Assembly (NCBI GenBank): GCA_963803845.1
Contig: CAWDNZ010000004.1
Coordinates: 310,001 to 374,000, forward strand
Source: JABDIY01 sp963803845
GTDB lineage: Bacteria; Actinomycetota; Acidimicrobiia; Acidimicrobiales; SZUA-35
Direction of reading: 5' to 3'
Length of the DNA: 64,000 nt
The notes below the pieces were generated by a model, which saw nothing but the letters and a program-made list of their open reading frames with translations, was not told the DNA's origin and did no database searches. This document shows, one piece after another, positions 33,653 to 42,457 of the stretch. The position numbers and the translations under genes are program-made. Every line of letters begins with the position of its first letter. Positions within the stretch are counted from its first letter, which is position 1.

Positions 33653-35890
33653 TCAGATTTTCTCGAGCGGAGTCCAAGAGAGCAGCAACTGCTTCTCGCC
33701 GACGCCGGGGAACCGGATCACGGCTTGGGCCTTTTCGCCCGCCCCGTTGATGTCCAGGATCACCCCGTCGCCAAATTTGCCATGGCGAACATCGTCGCCC
33801 ACCCGAAACTGCATCTCGGTATCAGCCTCGGCTCCGGCCTTGAGGGCAGAGTTGACTTGATACTCACGGCTGCTGAACATTCCCGGGCCCTTGCCGGCTA
33901 CCGAATCGCTGAACTGGCGAGCGTCGTCGGTGGAACCGATCCGTTTCCCGAAGCTGGTGGAAAGCTTGCGTTTCTTGCCCCTGCTGCCCTCGGCGGACTG
34001 AATCACCGACGAGGGGATCTCCTCGAGGAAACGGCTTGGCGGGTTGTACTGAGAGGAACCAAACAGCATCCGGTGCTGGGCGTTGCAGAGGTACAACCGT
34101 TCCTGGGCCCGTGTAAGCGCAACGTAACAAAGGCGACGTTCCTCCTCCATCTCCTTGGGCTCGGTGAGCGCCCTTATATGAGGGAAGACGCCGTCCTCCA
34201 GACCGATGACGGCCACCACTGGGAACTCGAGTCCCTTGGCGGCGTGGACCGTCATGAGGAGAACACCTGCATCATCTTCGATCCCGTCGGTATCAGCCAC
34301 CAGTGAGACCTGTTCGAGGAATTCGTCGACGGTGTCGAAATCGCGGGCAACGCCGATGAGTTCCTGAAGGTTTTCCAGTCGACTCTCGGCCTCCACCGAC
34401 CGCTCCTCCTCAAGCTCCGCCACGTAGCCGCTGTCATTCAAAACGCGCTCCAGCAGTTCTACCGGCCCCTTCTCCGCTTCGAGGGTGGAGGAGTGATGCA
34501 TCTGAAGGAAGCGGGCGATCCCTTTGATCGCTGATCCCGAGACGCCAGCTTCATCGGCCCGCTCCAGCGCATCGAAGAACGTGAGGTTGCGCTGTTGCGC
34601 GAATGCGTCGATCTTGGCAACGCTGGTGTCACCAACGCCCCGCTTGGGGGTGTTGAGGATTCGCTTGACGCTCACCTCGTCGGCCGGATTGACCGCAGCC
34701 CGCATGTAGGCCACGGCATCTTTGATCTCCCGCCGGTCATAGAACCGGGTGCCACCAATCACTTTGTACGGGATCCCTACCCGCATCAGGTATTCCTCCA
34801 TGACGCGGGATTGGGCGTTGGTTCGGTAGAAGATGGCCATCTCATCCCAGCGGTACTCGCCGTAGGAATGGAGACGGCTGAACTCGTTGGCAACGAACTG
34901 GGCCTCGTCCACCTCGTCTTCACCAACGAAGTGCTGAATACTCTCGCCCTCGCCGGTTTCGGTCCAGAGGTTCTTGGGTCGGGCGCCGAAATTGTTGGCG
35001 ATCACCGCATTGGCAGCGGTGAGGATGTTCTGGGTTGAGCGGTAGTTCTGTTCGAGCAGCACCACCGACGTGTCATGAAAGGCTTCCTCGAACTGCATGA
35101 TGTTACGAATGTCGGCCCCGCGGAATCCGTAGACACTTTGCGCATCATCGCCAACCACCGTGACCTGGCGGTGCTCCGCCCCAAGGCGAAGAATCATCTC
35201 GTTCTGCACCGCATTGGTGTCTTGGTATTCATCCACCAACACGTGGGTGAACCGCTGCTGATAGTGCTCCAAGGCATCGGGCCGAGTGCGGAGCAGTTTG
35301 GCGGTGTTGAGGAGGAGGTCATCGAAGTCCATCGCTCCGGACTGCACCAGGCGCCGCTGATACTCCGAGTAGATATCCGCGGTCTTCTTGGCAGCGATGT
35401 GTTGGGCGCTGTCGTGAAACGCCACCGCATCCAAGCCCTCGTTCTTCGCTGAGGAGATCGAGTTATGGATGGCCCTGGCGTTGAATCGCTTGGCGTCCAA
35501 GCCCAGATCACGGATCACATATCCCACCAGCCGGGTTGAGTCGGCCTGATCATAGATCGTGAAGTTGCTGGGATAACCCAGCGCCCTGCCGTCGCGTCGC
35601 AGGATACGAACACAGGCCGAGTGGAATGTTGACACCCACATCTTCTGCGCCACCGGTCCCACCAGTTCCTGCACCCGGTGTTTCATCTCACCGGCGGCTT
35701 TGTTGGTGAAGGTGATCGCCAAAATCTCAAACGGCGAAGCGCCCTGGTCGATGAGCCAACCGATCCGACGAGTAAGGACTCGGGTCTTGCCCGAACCCGC
35801 ACCAGCGATCACCAAAAGCGGGCCACCGGCGTGGGTGACAGCATCCAACTGCGCCGCGTTCAGCCCGTCCAAAATCCTGTCATGCACCAC
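33653..35890 (-). CDS. pcrA: ATP-dependent DNA helicase PcrA/UvrD
   Basis: A 745-aa superfamily 1A helicase: Q motif (LNAAQLDAVTH), Walker A AGAGSGKT at 29-36, DEYQDTN (motif II), GDDAQSVYGFRGA (III), EQNYRST (IV), LMTVHAAKGLEF (V) and YVALTRAQERL (VI). The C-terminus carries the Tudor-like RNA-polymerase contact (DVRHGKFGDGVI ... LLSWTPLEKI), which marks PcrA/UvrD rather than Rep. It unwinds DNA 3'-5' in excision repair and clears stalled polymerases. The start is one of two tandem GTG codons. No operon partner. Confidence 0.95.
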   Translation of the reverse strand: MVHDRILDGLNAAQLDAVTHAGGPLLVIAGAGSGKTRVLTRRIGWLIDQGASPFEILAITFTNKAAGEMKHRVQELVGPVAQKMWVSTFHSACVRILRRDGRALGYPSNFTIYDQADSTRLVGYVIRDLGLDAKRFNARAIHNSISSAKNEGLDAVAFHDSAQHIAAKKTADIYSEYQRRLVQSGAMDFDDLLLNTAKLLRTRPDALEHYQQRFTHVLVDEYQDTNAVQNEMILRLGAEHRQVTVVGDDAQSVYGFRGADIRNIMQFEEAFHDTSVVLLEQNYRSTQNILTAANAVIANNFGARPKNLWTETGEGESIQHFVGEDEVDEAQFVANEFSRLHSYGEYRWDEMAIFYRTNAQSRVMEEYLMRVGIPYKVIGGTRFYDRREIKDAVAYMRAAVNPADEVSVKRILNTPKRGVGDTSVAKIDAFAQQRNLTFFDALERADEAGVSGSAIKGIARFLQMHHSSTLEAEKGPVELLERVLNDSGYVAELEEERSVEAESRLENLQELIGVARDFDTVDEFLEQVSLVADTDGIEDDAGVLLMTVHAAKGLEFPVVAVIGLEDGVFPHIRALTEPKEMEEERRLCYVALTRAQERLYLCNAQHRMLFGSSQYNPPSRFLEEIPSSVIQSAEGSRGKKRKLSTSFGKRIGSTDDARQFSDSVAGKGPGMFSSREYQVNSALKAGAEADTEMQFRVGDDVRHGKFGDGVILDINGAGEKAQAVIRFPGVGEKQLLLSWTPLEKI

Positions 35891-35920
35891 CCCCTGACCT
35901 TACCGCCCAACCCCTCCCCC

Positions 35921-35999
35921 GAAATTTCTGCTGTTACCCGACACCCAGTGTCAGCTGCAGCAGACTTTTGGCCGAAACGTCACGTTCAACAGAAATTTG
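35921..35999 (-). repeat. Palindromic repeat element, left copy
   Basis: An element of about 79 bp bounded by GAAATTTCTGCTG and ACAGAAATTT, so itself an imperfect palindrome. Its reverse complement aligns with 36581-36655 (shared TTTCGG, CAAA, GTCTGCTGCAG and TGACAC blocks in order). The two copies are inverted around the small ribbon-helix-helix gene. The stretch 36000-36197 between this copy and the gene shows nothing recognisable. Confidence 0.7.
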
Positions 36000-36197
36000 A
36001 CGGAGACAGCGCGCTCCGATGGCTTCTACCGGACCGGTGACACTACGCCCACGATGCGTTCCAACGTGAGCGCCAATGGCGCCTGACCAACATCTTCGCT
36101 ACCCGCTCGGCAAGCACACCACCTTCGCATGGTGGATCTCGCGGGACGGGTCGTCCTGGCCCCAGCGACATCGACCCGCTCTTCGGCTGACACTGAC

Positions 36198-36479
36198 TCA
36201 GCGGCGCCGGCGCCTACGGGAGTCGGTTTGGCGGGCTCGCTCGATGATCGGGGCGAAGTCGATCCCACCATCGGCAGGGTCGCGATCGTGTAGTTCAGCG
36301 GCGAGAGCCTCCAAGGTGGCACTGACGGTCACCCCGTTGTCAGCCGCGAACTGATGCCACGTGTCGTGGGCGGCATCGCTGAGGTAGGCGTGCAGCGCCC
36401 GGCGTCTCTTGGCTTTAGTTGCCGCTGATACGGCGTTCGCGGCGGTGTGAGCGGCAGTTGCGGCACTAAGAGCTGACAT
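36198..36479 (-). CDS. Small ribbon-helix-helix-like protein
   Basis: A 93-aa protein: Ala-rich N-terminus, a basic patch (KAKRRRALHAYL), then LSDAAHDTWHQFAADNGVTVSATLEALAAELHD, quoted here only as the region 33-65, whose strand-helix-helix pattern fits RHH/CopG-type DNA-binding proteins of Actinobacteria. An Arg-rich tail ends it. The ATG at 36479 follows an AGAGGAAA ribosome site. No toxin gene overlaps it, so it is not an obvious antitoxin. It sits alone between two inverted palindromic repeats and next to nrdA, which it could regulate. Confidence 0.6.
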   Translation of the reverse strand: MSALSAATAAHTAANAVSAATKAKRRRALHAYLSDAAHDTWHQFAADNGVTVSATLEALAAELHDRDPADGGIDFAPIIERARQTDSRRRRRR

Positions 36480-36580
36480 CTGGGGCGTTTCCTCTCATCG
36501 CGGTGCAGGGCATCTACTGCACCAACCATCCTTCGACAAAGAGACGCTAGTGCTAGATAGTTAGTTTCATCTTTTCCTGC

Positions 36581-36655
36581 GAAATTTCTGCTGCAGGTGA
36601 CATTTCGGTCAAAGTCTGCTGCAGGTGACACAGGGCGTCACCCTGAGCAGAAAGT
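36581..36655 (+). repeat. Palindromic repeat element, right copy
   Basis: Inverted partner of the element at 35921-35999. It starts GAAATTTCTGCTGCAGG, contains TCTGCTGCAGGTGACA twice (spaced 26 bp) and ends GAGCAGAAAGTT. The folded ends could pair as in REP or MITE elements. Confidence 0.7.
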
Positions 36656-36925
36656 TGGTGAATTGGGGACATCTTCGGGCGTTGTGCACCGTTCATGGGC
36701 CGGTTTTCCCACACAATCCCCAGGGCCGTCCACTGGTCGGGCCGACCGCAGCAGAACTACGTTCATGGGGCGCCGAACGGGACTCTCCGCAACGAGAGCT
36801 ACACACCCAGGGCAAATCCCCGCGTCACGAGCGACCGGGGGCGAAGCAACGGTCAATGCGAGGAAAGTTTCTGAGCACGTAGGGTTGCGCAGATGTAATT
36901 TCAATGGTGTAATCCTCTATCCCCA

Positions 36926-36981
36926 CCACAAGATGTGGGTTCAGATCGCACAAACACCACCCAGACCACCACATGTAGTGG
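36926..36981 (+). promoter_or_regulatory. Two palindromes upstream of nrdA, candidate NrdR boxes
   Basis: CCACAAGATGTGG (36926-36938) and CCACCACATGTAGTGG (36966-36981, seven of eight pairs) have centres about 41 bp apart, near four helical turns. The second keeps the C-x-A-x-A-T-x-T-A-G core of NrdR boxes. NrdR commonly represses nrd operons through tandem boxes. The spacing is larger than the usual three turns, so this is tentative. Confidence 0.35.
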
Positions 36982-37007
36982 CAGCCAGAACCAAAACCAG
37001 AAAGAGC

Positions 37008-39474
37008 ATGCGAGTGACACTGATCGAGGAAACCGAAGCCGAAGCCCAGCGAAACTCCCTCAAACGGGACGGAATCTCCGTAGACAGCACGCCGGGAATG
37101 CGGGTTCGGAAGCGCAACGGCAATCTGGAACCGGTCGACATCAACCGGATCGTGAACGCCATCGCTCGGGCCTCAGAGGGTCTCCTCGGTGTAGACCCCA
37201 TGCGCGTGGCCACCAAAACCATCTCCGGGCTCGCCGATGGCGCCAGCACCTACGAACTCGACGAACTGTCCATCCGCACGGCCGCCGGTCTAATCATGGA
37301 AGAACCCGGCTACTCCCGCCTGGCCGCTCGTCTCCTCTCCACCGTCATCGACAAAGAGGTTCGCAACCAGAAGATCCCATGGTTCTCGGAATCAATCGCC
37401 GTTGGCCACCAGCTCGGAATCGTGGCCGACAGCGTGCTGGACTTCGTAAACGCAAATGCACCGGCGCTCAACGCCGCCATCAACTCCGACCGCGACCCGC
37501 AGGTTCGAGTTCTTCGGGCTTCGCACCGTCTATGACCGCTACCTCCTGCGCCACCCCGAGTCCCGCAAGGTCATCGAAACCCCGCAATATTTCTTCTTGC
37601 GGGTGGCGTGTGGTCTGTCCACCACCGCCGACGAAGCCATCGAGTTCTACGATCTCATGTCGTCGTTGTCCTACCTGCCCTCCAGCCCCACGCTGTTCAA
37701 CAGCGGCACCACCCACCCGCAGATGAGCTCCTGCTACCTGCTGGACTCCCCCGAAGACAGCCTCGAAGGCATTTACAAGCGCTACACCGACATCGCCCGT
37801 CTGTCCAAGTTTGCCGGGGGCATCGGTGTTGCTTGGCACCGGGTTCGCTCCACCGGCAGCCTGATCAAGGGCACCAACGGACTTTCCAACGGCATCGTCC
37901 CCTGGCTCCGCACCCTCGATTCGTCGGTCTCGGCCGTCAACCAGGGCGGCCGGCGCAAAGGTGCGGCCTGCGTGTACCTCGAGAGCTGGCATGCCGATGT
38001 AGAAGACTTCCTCGAACTGCGTGACAACACCGGTGATCACGCCCGCCGCACCCACAACCTCAACCTCGCCAACTGGATCCCCGACCTCTTCATGCAGCGG
38101 GTCGAGAATGACTGGAAGTGGTCCCTCTTCGACCCCAAGAAGGTCCCCCATCTGGTCGACCTCTACGGCACAGAATTCGAACAAGCCTATTTAGCGGCAG
38201 AGGAGGCTGGCCTGTTCGAAAAGCAGCTCCCGGCTCGCAGCCTCTACAGCAAGATGATGCGCACCCTCGCCCAGACCGGAAACGGCTGGATCACGTTCAA
38301 GGACTCGTCAAACGAGAAGTGCAACCAGACCGGTTCCACAAACCCCGATGGCTCACCTCGAGTGGTCCACCTTTCCAATCTGTGCACCGAAATCCTGGAA
38401 ATCACCGACCAACAGAACACCGCGGTATGCAACCTTGGATCGCTGAACCTCGGTTCGTTCGTGACGCCGAGTGGCGAGTTCGAATTCGATCGCCTCGGCG
38501 ACGTTGTCCGGCAGGTCGTTCCCTTCCTCGACCGCGTCATCGACATCAACTTCTATCCCACCCCCGAAGCCGAAACGTCAAACAGCGTCTGGCGTCCAGT
38601 GGGGTTGGGTCTGATGGGCCTACAAGACGTCTTCTTCAAGAAGTCCCTCGCCTTCGATTCGCCCGAGGCTCAGGCTCTTTCGGCCCAGATCAGCGCCCAC
38701 ATCTACTATCACGCGTTGTGGGCCTCCACCGAACTCGCTGTAGAAAGCGGCCCGCACGATGCGTGGGAAGGAACCCGGGCCGCCGGTGGCGATCTCCAGT
38801 TCGACCTATGGAACGTGGAACCGCCAAAAGAGCTCGACTGGGAGTCCCTCCGGGCTCGAATCGCCGAACACGGACTACGAAACAGCCTGCTCATCGCCAT
38901 CGCTCCCACCGCCACCATCGCCTCAATCGTGGGCTGCTATGAGTGCATCGAGCCCCAGGTCTCCAACCTTTTCAAGCGTGAAACACTCAGCGGCGAGTTC
39001 ATGCAGATCAACCGATATCTGGTCACCGAACTCCAAAAGCGGGGCCTTTGGGATGCGCAGATGATCAACGAACTGAAGAAAGCCGAAGGCTCGGTGCAGT
39101 TCATCGATCGGATCCCAGCCGATCTCCGAGAGATCTACCGCACCGCCTGGGAAGTCCCGCAACGGGCCCTCATCGACATGGCTGCCGACCGAGGCGCCTA
39201 CATCGACCAAAGCCAGTCGCTCAACCTGTTCATGGAGACGCCTACCATCGGCAAGCTTTCCTCCATGTACCTGCACGCCTGGAAGCGGGGCCTCAAGACC
39301 ACGTATTACCTGCGCAGCCGGGCCGCTACCCGGATCAACCAGGCAACAACGGCCACCGCATCTCCCGACTCGCCCGATCCCACCTCTCTGCCGGCGCCCA
39401 AGACCACCTTCACCGATGAAGAAGCGTTGGCCTGCAGCTTGGAGAACCCGGAGTCATGCGAAGCCTGTGATTAG
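37008..39474 (+). CDS. nrdA: Ribonucleotide reductase alpha subunit, class I, with a frameshift
   Basis: The family sequence runs over two frames. From the ATG at 37008 about 163 residues give the ATP-cone (MRVRKRNGNLEPVDINRIV) and the start of the barrel up to NSDRD. The frame then continues wrongly to a stop at 37533. The remainder (RFEFFGLRTVYDRYLL onward, 658 residues) lies in the +1 frame up to 39474. Removing one C from the CCC at 37496-37498 would join them perfectly as about 821 aa. Active-site and radical regions follow (AVCNLGSLNLG, PTATIASIVG), then C-terminal redox cysteines in CEACD. It reduces ribonucleoside diphosphates with NrdB. A read error is the simplest explanation; a real mutation or programmed +1 shift is possible. 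Confidence 0.88.
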
Positions 39475-39524
39475 GCCCGCTCCCACTTTCGCCCGCCCCC
39501 AACCACCCCTGGAGACACCCACTC

Positions 39525-40610
39525 ATGGCACTTGCTGAAACCTATTCCTACCTCGACGAAGAGCTCATCACCGAACCTTCCCCCAGTGCGCTGGCCCCCA
39601 AGGTCCGCAAGAATATCCTGGACCCGGGCTTCGATCTGACCCTTCGGCCCATGCGCTACCCGGTCTTCTACGACATGTACCGAGATGCGATCAAGAACAC
39701 CTGGACCGTTGACGAGATCGACTTCTCCGATGACCTCACCGACCTCGACCGGCGTCTCATGCCCGCCGAACGTCACCTGGTGAGCCGGCTGGTGGCGTTC
39801 TTCGCCACGGGTGACTCGATCGTTTCCAACAATCTGGTCTTGAACCTCTACAAGCACATCAACGCCCCCGAGGCCAGGATGTATCTGAGCCGGCAGCTCT
39901 ACGAAGAAGCGCTGCATGTGCAGTTCTACCTCACTCTGCTGGACAACTACATCCCGGAAATGGCTGACCGAGAAGCCGCCTTCGATGCGGTGGAAAACAT
40001 CCCCTCCATCAAGGCCAAAGCAGAGTTCTGCTTCAAGTGGATCGGCAGCATCGACACCCTCGACGAGATCCGGACCGATGAGGATCGCCGTTCATTCCTG
40101 CTCAACCTAATCTGCTTCGCCACCTGCATCGAGGGCCTTTTCTTCTTTGCGGCATTCGCGTATGTCTACTTCCTCCGATCAAAGGGCCTTCTCAACGGTC
40201 TGGCCGACGGCACCAATTGGGTATTCCGTGACGAGAGCTGCCACATGAACTTCGCTCTCGAAGTGGTCGATACGGTCCGACGGGAACAGCCCGAATTGTT
40301 CGATGACCGGTTGGAAACCGACATCCGCAACATGTTGAAGGAGGCCATCGATGCCGAGCACCTGTTCGCCGCCGATGTGCTGGGCGAAGGCGTCCCCGGC
40401 ATGAGCCTGCGGGACACTCGCACCTACCTCGAGTTCGTGGCCGACCAGCGCCTCGGCCAGCTCGGTTACGCCCCGGAGTATGGAGCGAAGAACCCGTTCT
40501 CGTTCATGGAACTCCAGGATGTACAGGGGTTGTCGAACTTCTTCGAACGGACCGTTTCCAGCTATCAGACCGGGATCGAGGGCGAAGTCGCCTTCGGGGA
40601 AGACTTTTAA
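39525..40610 (+). CDS. nrdB: Ribonucleotide reductase beta subunit, class I
   Basis: A 361-aa helical di-metal protein that makes and stores the radical for NrdA. Metal ligands seen: Asp97 (ATGDSIV), Glu128 and His131 (EEALHVQ), and later Glu in CIEGLFFF and RDESCHMNF. A Tyr sits four residues after His131 (Tyr135), the position of the radical Tyr of class Ia, so this is not a class Ic (Phe) enzyme. The C-terminus lacks the acidic E. coli tail but ends in a plausible NrdA-binding peptide (EGEVAFGEDF). The gene starts 50 bp after nrdA, in one operon. Confidence 0.95.
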   Translation: MALAETYSYLDEELITEPSPSALAPKVRKNILDPGFDLTLRPMRYPVFYDMYRDAIKNTWTVDEIDFSDDLTDLDRRLMPAERHLVSRLVAFFATGDSIVSNNLVLNLYKHINAPEARMYLSRQLYEEALHVQFYLTLLDNYIPEMADREAAFDAVENIPSIKAKAEFCFKWIGSIDTLDEIRTDEDRRSFLLNLICFATCIEGLFFFAAFAYVYFLRSKGLLNGLADGTNWVFRDESCHMNFALEVVDTVRREQPELFDDRLETDIRNMLKEAIDAEHLFAADVLGEGVPGMSLRDTRTYLEFVADQRLGQLGYAPEYGAKNPFSFMELQDVQGLSNFFERTVSSYQTGIEGEVAFGEDF

Positions 40611-40622
40611 CAGATCGGCGGA

Positions 40623-40657
40623 GTCGGAGGGTTGGTGCCTGGCACCGACCCTCCGAC
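40623..40657 (+). terminator. Strong hairpin after nrdB
   Basis: The arms GTCGGAGGGT and ACCCTCCGAC-type sequence extend inward through GGTGCC/GGCACC, giving a stem of about 15 bp starting 13 bp past the nrdB stop. There is no U-run. It may end both nrdB and any minus-strand read-through of the convergent gene. Confidence 0.6.
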
Positions 40658-40690
40658 GCGGCGCAATCGAACGATGGGAGCCCGTTAGTC

Positions 40691-40904
40691 CGGGGCCGGT
40701 GGAACAGAGAAGCCCCGCGGTGCCGGCGGCCCTTCCGGTGCCGGCGGAACAGAGAAGTCACGCGGTGCCGGCGGCCCTTCCGGGGCCGGCGGAACAGAGA
40801 AGTCACGCGGTGCCGGCGGCCCTTCCGGTGCCGGCGGAACAGAAGAAGTCACGCGGTGCCGGCGGCCCTTCCGGGGCCGGCGGAACAGAGAAGTCACGCG
40901 GTGC
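40691..40904. repeat. 45-bp minisatellite between nrdB and the M50 gene
   Basis: About five copies of a GC-rich 45-bp unit, anchored on GGAACAGAGAAG at 40701, 40746, 40791, 40836 and 40882. The first three steps are exactly 45 bp. The last is 46, because the copy at 40836 reads AGAAGAAG instead of AGAGAAG. On the minus strand the unit encodes PRDFSVPPAPEGPPA. Confidence 0.9.
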
Positions 40905-41618
40905 GGGCCGAGCCGACGGCGGCTTGCGGAAGTTGGACCACTCCATGAGGTTGCTCACAGCGAAATAGCCAGCACCGAGAGCTACAAACACATAACCAAC
41001 GAAGTAGGCGGCCACGCCTACTGGGATGGCGACCGCAGCCGACACCAACCGGGCCAGCTGGATCTGGTTCTTCTGCGTCAGGATGCTGACGCCTCGAAAG
41101 AAGATATTGCCGCCATCGAGCGGAAGGACCGGCAGGAGGTTCACCGCACCCCACAGAAGGTTGAACCACACCATGCTTCGAACCACCACGTCGGCCGTCC
41201 CGGTGAAGGTCCCCTGGCGGCTGAGCAAAAGGGCGGGCAAGCCCAGCCCAAAGATCTGGGTAAACGGCCCGGCCAAGGAGACCAGCAGGTCTTGCCCGTT
41301 GGTAAGCCGAGTGCCCTGGACAGGCATGGTGTAGCCGCCGAGCCCGTGTAGGACGATAGAGGATTCGAATCCGTAGCGGCGGAAGGCGAAGGCGTGCCCA
41401 AGTTCGTGCACCAGGATCGACGAGCCCACCGCGGCCACTATCGCCGCTCCTCGCACGTAGTCAGGAGAGAAGCTAGCCATCACCCATACGGCCAACAAAC
41501 CAAAAAAGATCTCGATTCGAATTCCAAATCCGAACAGCGAGAAATGGGAGGGCTTCACCTCCTTGACACTATCGCGAGCCTCCGTTGTGCAGTTCTCGGG
41601 TGCGAACCACCCGCTCAC
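40803..41618 (-). CDS. M50 site-2-type membrane metalloprotease with frameshifted repeat tail
   Basis: A 271-aa integral membrane protease: zinc motif HELGH at about residues 71-75 inside a membrane segment, second ligand site LPLDGG at about 166-171, and five to six hydrophobic segments. This is the compact SpoIVFB/Rv2625-like group without a PDZ domain. The last 45 residues are minisatellite-encoded (PRDFSVPPAPEG repeats). A 1-bp insertion in one unit changes the frame and ends the protein at 40803; without it the tail would continue in repeats to a stop at 40685. The GTG at 41618 is the assigned start. A perfect AAGGAGGTG-type site at 41553-41564 inside the frame hints that a later non-ATG start may be used. 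Confidence 0.82.
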   Translation of the reverse strand: MSGWFAPENCTTEARDSVKEVKPSHFSLFGFGIRIEIFFGLLAVWVMASFSPDYVRGAAIVAAVGSSILVHELGHAFAFRRYGFESSIVLHGLGGYTMPVQGTRLTNGQDLLVSLAGPFTQIFGLGLPALLLSRQGTFTGTADVVVRSMVWFNLLWGAVNLLPVLPLDGGNIFFRGVSILTQKNQIQLARLVSAAVAIPVGVAAYFVGYVFVALGAGYFAVSNLMEWSNFRKPPSARPAPRDFSVPPAPEGPPAPRDFFCSAGTGRAAGTA

Positions 41619-41641
41619 CGAGTGGTCAAGACCCAGTTCGC

Positions 41642-42457
41642 TCAGCGGACCTCGTTGACTTGATGGTTGGGCCAGGAATCGGCCGCACGGTGGAGGTGAT
41701 AGTCGAAACGCCGCGCGGTGGAGTGGTCGCCCATGGTGATCCGCGGCAGCCGTAGCGGGTCATCGCCGGCTACGACGCGCCCGTTGAGAAAGGTGAACGC
41801 TGCTCGATACCCGGCCAATTCGGCGCCAACCCGAACCCAGGCGTTGTGATGGCCGGAGGGATAGGCCAGCAGATCCACCGATTGTTCAGCGCCCACCGAG
41901 CGGAGGAGGTCTCGGAGTTTGACCCTGGACTCGCTGAGTTCCGACGCCAAGTCGGTGTCGGTCAGACCGGGGAGCGAACGATGGCTCCGCGTATGAGAGC
42001 CCACTGCGTGACCCGCCGCTACCCATTCGCCCAGTTGTTGGGCCGTCATAGTGGGCGGCATGCCGTCCCACCACGGCGGGACCACACCCAGATGATCGGC
42101 CACCACAAAAACGGTGGCGGGTGCCCCAGCTTGGGCAAGGACAGGCATCCCATTGGAATAGAGGCCACCGAGAGCGTCGTCGAAGGTGATGGCAGCTAAC
42201 GGCGGCGCATCGGGGGTCTCCATTGCTTCCACGAGTTGATCGACCGTCACGATGGTGTAGCCCGCCGCACGGACCTGGGCGATCTGTCGCGCCAGGTCGT
42301 CGGCACCAACACTCATGCCCACCGATGCCTCCCCCGGGGCCAGCACATCGTGATACCCCAGCACCACATGCCCAGGACCCAACCGGTGCCGGGCCTTGGC
42401 GACCAAAGCGGAGAGCGGGCCCCGGAGCCGATCAGCCAATGGCCGATACACGATCAT
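41642..42457 (-). CDS. Polysaccharide deacetylase family protein
   Basis: A 271-aa protein with a NodB-type domain: TFDDALGG (catalytic Asp and metal Asp), SHTRSHRSL (the two metal His) and AYPSGHHN. It probably removes N-acetyl groups from a surface polysaccharide. The N-terminus has no clear signal peptide, so a cytosolic or membrane-peripheral action on a lipid-linked intermediate is possible. The start overlaps the glycosyltransferase stop by 4 bp, so both act in one pathway. The M50 gene lies 23 bp downstream on the same strand. Confidence 0.85.
   Translation of the reverse strand: MIVYRPLADRLRGPLSALVAKARHRLGPGHVVLGYHDVLAPGEASVGMSVGADDLARQIAQVRAAGYTIVTVDQLVEAMETPDAPPLAAITFDDALGGLYSNGMPVLAQAGAPATVFVVADHLGVVPPWWDGMPPTMTAQQLGEWVAAGHAVGSHTRSHRSLPGLTDTDLASELSESRVKLRDLLRSVGAEQSVDLLAYPSGHHNAWVRVGAELAGYRAAFTFLNGRVVAGDDPLRLPRITMGDHSTARRFDYHLHRAADSWPNHQVNEVR

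Larger units (their letters stand above)
36480..37007. other. Long leader region upstream of nrdA
   Basis: These 528 bp have no gene I can support. They hold the right palindromic repeat, a CTAG-rich stretch (GCTAGTGCTAG near 36546) that could be an operator for the divergent RHH gene, and two palindromes close to nrdA. The frame of nrdA stays open upstream of 37008, but without family sequence. Confidence 0.6.

Noticed and set aside
36597..37007. N-terminal extension of nrdA in the open upstream frame
   Set aside because: The sequence is not NrdA-like and includes the palindromic repeat; the ATP-cone begins shortly after 37008.
40480..40968. 162-codon plus-strand frame over the minisatellite
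   Set aside because: It begins within nrdB in another frame, and its repeats are the reverse of the M50 tail.
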